Part shown: positions 59,228 through 64,000 of the stretch, piece by piece | Numbering within the stretch: the first letter of the stretch is position 1 | Layout: every line of letters starts with the position of its first letter | Origin: Mariniblastus sp. | Lineage (GTDB): Bacteria; Planctomycetota; Planctomycetia; Pirellulales; Pirellulaceae | Reading direction: 5' to 3' | DNA length: 64,000 bases | Assembly: GCA_029251085.1 (NCBI GenBank) | Contig: JAQXDZ010000050.1 | Coordinates: 1-64,000, forward strand | Position numbers and translations under genes: made by a program | Notes under the pieces: generated by a model | The model's input: only the letters and a program-made list of their open reading frames with translations | The model's database searches: none | What the model was told of the DNA's origin: nothing

Positions 59228-60607
59228 TTAAGCGGCTGCTTTGCCGGGTTTAGGCTGGGCAAGGAACTCAGCCTGTTGCTTCCAGGTATTCGTGATAAGC
59301 GATTCAGTGATTCCTAATTGACTCGAAAACTCTGCGACTGCTTCTTCGGACCAGTTGAGAATCTGTTTGTAGGAGTAAATGCCGCAGTCGTTCAAGCGGG
59401 CTTCGAGTATTTCAGTGACTCCGGAAATGAACTTTAGATTATCTGATTTTTTCGGAGGTGAGGCGAACAGCATACCTCGCTGGGCGTGTTTTACGAGATG
59501 CCCTTGATGCTCAGTGTCAAATTGCTGAGATTGGGTTTTTCTCTGCTCCATCGCTTTTGCAAATGAAATAATTGCGGAGTCTGATTCTGCAACAGATTGT
59601 TGGTTGGCAAGACGCGCTAAAAGTTCCACACGTTCTTGGTGTAATTGATCATTTGAGAGTCTGAGATTCTCGATCGTTCCAGATGATTCTAATTCTTTTG
59701 ATTTTTGCGCGGTCAATCTTTCGTTCGCTTCTTCTTTTGATTGAATGTTAACCCGCCTGAGGTCATTAAGTTCGTTCGCCAATTCTTGTTGTGCTGACAG
59801 GGTCTCTTGTTGCTCATTTTGAAGAGTTTGATTCTCTGCTTTAAGCTGCTTGTTTTCAATTTCTACACCCTGCATATGAGATTCGTACTGAGAGATTCTC
59901 AAACAGGTAGCTTTCAGATTTTCAATTTTCTTGTCGAGTCTGGATGTTCGGGAATTGGATTCCATTAATGCGGATTCAGCGACCACCAGATTTTTCTTAG
60001 AGATGTCCAGTTCAACGGTGAGTTCTTCAAGGTGCTTGTCGGTCTTCTTAATTGATTCTGCCTGGCTGCAGATTCGATGTTCCAAGCGGCTTATGCATTC
60101 AGAATGTTCGTCCTCTTTTTTACCAAGGGTATCTTGGTTTCGCTTGGTGATTTCATGGATGGTAGATTCCTGGTTTTTAAGACGTTTCTTAAGCGCCATG
60201 TTTTCTACGATCGCTTGTTCCAGGTCAGCCTTTGAATCGAGTCGTTCATTGTCGACTTGGAGCACGTCTCTCTCTGGAAGCGGTTGGCTCGACGTTTGCG
60301 GATGGCGTTCTTCGTTTAGCGGTTCATCCGTGCTCTCTCTGGAACTAGGTGAAGCGTGCTGAGATGTGTCGTTAAGCTCATCGCAAAGTCGTTGCAGGAC
60401 ATTGAGTTGAGAGGTTTGACGTTGGAACCGGTCGTTTAGTTGACGGTGGGTCGCGTGGGCGAGCGTTAAGCTGGCATGGAGATCATGGTTGTCTTTCTTT
60501 AGCGACTCCTGCAATAAGGTGTCATTGCGTCTGTCGCGGTGCCAAAGCAGGTACCCAGTCAGAAGACCTGAAAATACGAGAATTAGATTTGTCATGTAGT
60601 CCGGCAT
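59228..60607 (-). CDS. Membrane-anchored coiled-coil protein with C-terminal helix-hairpin-helix-like domain
   Basis: MPDYMTNLILVFSGLLTGYLLWHRDRR anchor; long heptad-like region; C-terminus DNLKFISGVTEILEARLNDCGIYSYKQILNWSEEAVAEFSSQLGI; start ATG 60607. Confidence 0.72.
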   Translation of the reverse strand: MPDYMTNLILVFSGLLTGYLLWHRDRRNDTLLQESLKKDNHDLHASLTLAHATHRQLNDRFQRQTSQLNVLQRLCDELNDTSQHASPSSRESTDEPLNEERHPQTSSQPLPERDVLQVDNERLDSKADLEQAIVENMALKKRLKNQESTIHEITKRNQDTLGKKEDEHSECISRLEHRICSQAESIKKTDKHLEELTVELDISKKNLVVAESALMESNSRTSRLDKKIENLKATCLRISQYESHMQGVEIENKQLKAENQTLQNEQQETLSAQQELANELNDLRRVNIQSKEEANERLTAQKSKELESSGTIENLRLSNDQLHQERVELLARLANQQSVAESDSAIISFAKAMEQRKTQSQQFDTEHQGHLVKHAQRGMLFASPPKKSDNLKFISGVTEILEARLNDCGIYSYKQILNWSEEAVAEFSSQLGITESLITNTWKQQAEFLAQPKPGKAAA

Positions 60608-60827
60608 AGCAGCTCCGTTGGGCGCTGAGTTCAATTCGATAACCGCTAGCACATAGGTAAGATGTAACGGTTACGCTCTTTATTTCGGTCGGATTTAAAT
60701 CGCGACCATCTCCAGCAAAATTTGCGGTAACGACGGAAGTTTTCAGTTTGTTTCATCCATGTCTAGCATTTTGCGCTTGGCCAATTCGAAAATCCAAGAA
60801 ATAGCGGCGGAGATAGATGTTGTCGTA

Positions 60828-62273
60828 TTACAGCCAAAAAGGCGCCGGCAACAGGAAAACATGGTTTTCAAACAGGCTCAACGCACCATTCCAACTCACG
60901 TACCGCGTGAGTGTGAGAATAATTGCGAAAGCAAATGCGACAGGAACTGAGGCGAGCAACATTGGATATCTGAGCCACCAACGACGTGAACGGGTGGCAG
61001 TTTCCCCGCGTCGATAGGCCCATCCGAGAGCAAGTCGAGCTGGCCAAGAGAAAATAATAAAAACGAGACTCAGTGTCCAAAGAAGTTCATTGGGGATAGT
61101 TTCAATCTTTAATAAAAACAATGGCAAGGCGAGAACGAGACTGACCGTTAAGGCGAAAAGATGAGCGATGGGGGCACGGCCAAAATTTCTCCAAACTTGC
61201 CCAACTTCGACGAATCGAATTAACTTGCCGTCGACCGAGAAATGGGTTTGTAAAAATAAAAGGGTACCAAAGATCGGTATCGCAAACAAAACGCCGAGAA
61301 TACCAAACAGAATCGAGAGCCCACTTTCTTCATAGCTTGCAGCAACCAAAAGCAAAGTGGGGATCAGAAGCCAGGCAAAAGATCCGACGAAGCCCTTGAG
61401 GCCTAACAGCATGTAATATCTTAAATTTAGACTCCCCAAGAAATTCCATGAATTGTCTCTGGCGGTAATGTAGATGTTTTCAGTGCGCAATCTGGAAAGC
61501 AGGATAAATGGCGGAAACCAGTCCCCGATAGGTTCTGCGTTGCTGATATCTTTTTCAATGTTGGGAGCGAGTATTCCAAGTGTGTACTTGATGACGAAGC
61601 GGATTGCCTTGATGCCTGTAAGGCGGCGAGCCACCCAGACGGAAAGCGAGACGGGTGCGATGAGTGGCCAAAAAAAATACCGCAGGCGAGCACCGCAAAT
61701 GAGCGCAATGAAGATATGGCAGACTGACAAGATGATAACTAAGAACAGGCAGTTTTTTGCAATCAAGGTTTCGGAACTGCTTGAGTCGATCAAGTAAGCT
61801 TCCTGCCAGATACTGGAGAGAAGCCTTGCAGGCAAACAGGTCAGCCAGCAGCCTACAATCACGCTGCCAAGTTTTGAGGCTTTTGAAAGTCCAATCATGG
61901 CATCGCGAAAAGTCCGCTGTCGCGCAAGTCTTCCAGAGACTTCGATCAAATACCCAAAACTAATGAATTGTAAGATTGGAATACTTGCCGTTATCGCAAG
62001 TAAAATAACAATGCTGACAACGCCAAATATGTGAGATGCAAAGGTTGATAAAGCATTCATCAATCGAAAAGGCCAGCTCTTCCGTGACGCGGGAGCTGGG
62101 CCGCGCAAAAAGTCGCTGCGCGTTATGCTTGAGTCATAGGAGAGGCTTTCCAGATCACTGGGGGAAGAGGAGTCGGGGGAACGGTGACCGATTTGACCGG
62201 GCTGCACCGGTAGGCTTGCTCCTTGCGGTTGGCGTTGAGTAATCTGATTATCAAAATCACCTGAATTGGTCAT
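60828..62273 (-). CDS. Polytopic membrane protein, hypothetical
   Basis: 481-aa ORF with many hydrophobic segments (VVSIVILLAITASIPILQFISFGYLIEVSGRLARQRTF...). Confidence 0.75.
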   Translation of the reverse strand: MTNSGDFDNQITQRQPQGASLPVQPGQIGHRSPDSSSPSDLESLSYDSSITRSDFLRGPAPASRKSWPFRLMNALSTFASHIFGVVSIVILLAITASIPILQFISFGYLIEVSGRLARQRTFRDAMIGLSKASKLGSVIVGCWLTCLPARLLSSIWQEAYLIDSSSSETLIAKNCLFLVIILSVCHIFIALICGARLRYFFWPLIAPVSLSVWVARRLTGIKAIRFVIKYTLGILAPNIEKDISNAEPIGDWFPPFILLSRLRTENIYITARDNSWNFLGSLNLRYYMLLGLKGFVGSFAWLLIPTLLLVAASYEESGLSILFGILGVLFAIPIFGTLLFLQTHFSVDGKLIRFVEVGQVWRNFGRAPIAHLFALTVSLVLALPLFLLKIETIPNELLWTLSLVFIIFSWPARLALGWAYRRGETATRSRRWWLRYPMLLASVPVAFAFAIILTLTRYVSWNGALSLFENHVFLLPAPFWL

Positions 62274-62538
62274 TTGAAATGAACGATTAAAAGAAACGGA
62301 TTTGATATTTTCTTGAGGTTATAAAACTGGAGGTCTCATCGTCGAGTATAACTAAATAACGGTTGCTAGATAACCAAACCCACTGCTGGGGGAGTTTGTT
62401 TCGAATAAGATGGAAATCTGGAGCGTATCTTCAGGTTCATTTCAAGCCAACTCTGGTTTTCGACCTGAACCCTTTAATCTTGAAATTAGAGTCGATATCT
62501 AAATCCGATAGGGTGCGCGAGAGCGTTCATTGACGATC

Positions 62539-64000
62539 ATGAAAGATATATTTTTTTTGAGCTTGGCGTTTGGTGGGATTGCTGCGCTTACATTTTCATT
62601 GACGCGAGTAGAGAAGATTGCTGCTCCCAAATTTGCCAAAGACAATGATCTTGTTTTAGCGGATGTTGACCTGGTTGCCGAAGCGATTGACTCCGCGTTT
62701 GCCGAGGATTGGTCGGCTCGGAATTTGTCTCATGCAGATCAAGTGAATAACCTTCTGGTAGCTCGGCGGATATCCCTTGGAATCGCTGGGACGATACCCT
62801 CGTTAGCTGAAATTCGTGAATTTGAATCTCAGCCTGAGTCGGAGCAAATCGACTGGTGGGTTGCCCGATTGTTGGAGGATCGAAGAACTAGTAACTACCT
62901 TGCCGAACGGTTGACGCGAGCCTTAGTCGGTGTCGAGGAAGGCCCTTTTTTGATTTTTCGTCGTCGTCGGTTCGTCAGTTGGTTATCGGATAAGTTGTTT
63001 CTAAATAAACCTTATGATGAATTAGTTGCCGAGATATTGACGGAGGAAGGCCTTTGGACAGATGCTCCGGCGGTCAATTTTTACACGCGAACAATCTCGC
63101 AAAATGAGGAAAGTAATAAGCCTGATCCGGTGCTTTTGGCAGGGCGAACTTCCCGCGCTTTTCTTGGAATGCGAATCGACTGCTTGCAATGTCATGATGA
63201 TTTCTTAGATACGGTTGAATTAGGAAATGCGGAAGACTTGCGGAGCGGGACTCAGCAAGATTTTCATTCTCTGGCGGCATTTTTTAGTGATGTAGAGAGT
63301 TCGCTGCTTGGCATCCGAGATGTAAAGGAGCACCAGCCCTATGAGTATCAATTGCTGGACGAGGACAAGGCTTCCGTGGTTGTTCCGATGGTTCCTTTTC
63401 ATGCGGAGTTAGATGGGAAAGAAAGTAATCAACGGACGAGACTTGCTAATTGGGTAACTCATCAAGAAAACCGGCCTTTCGCCCGAGCGGCTGTTAATCG
63501 AATGTGGGCAATTATGTTCGGACGCGGGTTGATCAACCCCGTCGATGAGATTCCTCTAGGCGGACCGTTTCCAAAGGTGTTGGAGATTTTGACGGATGAT
63601 TTTGTCAGTCACGGTTATGATTTGCATCGTTTGATTCGGGTGATCGGCTCGACGCAAGCCTTGAGATTAAACAGTGCAGCTGATTTCACGGTCACGCCGA
63701 GTCATGAAAATTTAGTCGCTGTTTTCCCAACGATTCGACTGCGTCCCGAGCAGGTGGCTGGCGCTATCGCGCAATCTACGAGTTTAACGACAATCAACTC
63801 GGGAGCGCACATCACGACGCGACTGATGAAATTTGGCCAGCAGAACGAGTTTGTTAGTCGTTTTGGCGACCCCGGAGAAGATGAGTTCAGTGATCGGGGA
63901 GAAACTGTGACCCAGCGGTTGTTAATGCTGAATGGTGAGATGGTTGGCGAACGGTTAGAGAATATTTTAAACGCCCCTTCCCACCTGGCCAGCCTGTCAC
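62539..64000 (+). CDS. DUF1549/DUF1553 domain-containing protein, truncated by window end
   Basis: Open frame from ATG 62539 to the window end (absent from ORF track because no stop is reached); FLGMRIDCLQCHDDFL and LANWVTHQENRPFARAAVNRMWAIMFGRGLINPVDE. Confidence 0.88.
   Translation, partial: MKDIFFLSLAFGGIAALTFSLTRVEKIAAPKFAKDNDLVLADVDLVAEAIDSAFAEDWSARNLSHADQVNNLLVARRISLGIAGTIPSLAEIREFESQPESEQIDWWVARLLEDRRTSNYLAERLTRALVGVEEGPFLIFRRRRFVSWLSDKLFLNKPYDELVAEILTEEGLWTDAPAVNFYTRTISQNEESNKPDPVLLAGRTSRAFLGMRIDCLQCHDDFLDTVELGNAEDLRSGTQQDFHSLAAFFSDVESSLLGIRDVKEHQPYEYQLLDEDKASVVVPMVPFHAELDGKESNQRTRLANWVTHQENRPFARAAVNRMWAIMFGRGLINPVDEIPLGGPFPKVLEILTDDFVSHGYDLHRLIRVIGSTQALRLNSAADFTVTPSHENLVAVFPTIRLRPEQVAGAIAQSTSLTTINSGAHITTRLMKFGQQNEFVSRFGDPGEDEFSDRGETVTQRLLMLNGEMVGERLENILNAPSHLASLS

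Noticed and set aside
1-64000. Search for mobile elements, prophage or defence islands
   Set aside because: No transposase, integrase, restriction, Cas or toxin-antitoxin-like sequence recognised in the supplied ORFs.

Overview
The window is chromosomal DNA whose gene families point to a planctomycete, probably Pirellulaceae-like: DUF1552/DUF1592, DUF1549/DUF1553, DUF1080, zinc-ribbon/TM and DUF4332 proteins. About 40 protein-coding genes are supported. They cover core metabolism (ribD, folC, pckA, prpB-prpC-like pair, pgl, rph, argF-argB, gap), transport (ABC-2 cluster, ZIP, DUF389) and many planctomycete-type conserved proteins. I saw no rRNA, tRNA, CRISPR array, transposase or prophage, so this looks like ordinary chromosome rather than an accessory island. 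The most interesting items are: (i) a 1191-aa SMC/YhaN-like protein with degenerate ATPase motifs and two C-terminal DUF4332-like modules; (ii) a BRCT-MerR-TPR fusion; (iii) a FAAL-ACP-alpha-oxoamine synthase fusion; (iv) an ATPase/permease/652-aa partner ABC operon; (v) an unusual recurrence of 13-17 bp tandem duplications at gene borders; (vi) a 198-bp in-frame duplication in a DUF1080 protein. None is a proven new system. All functional calls come from reading translated sequence by eye, without database searches.
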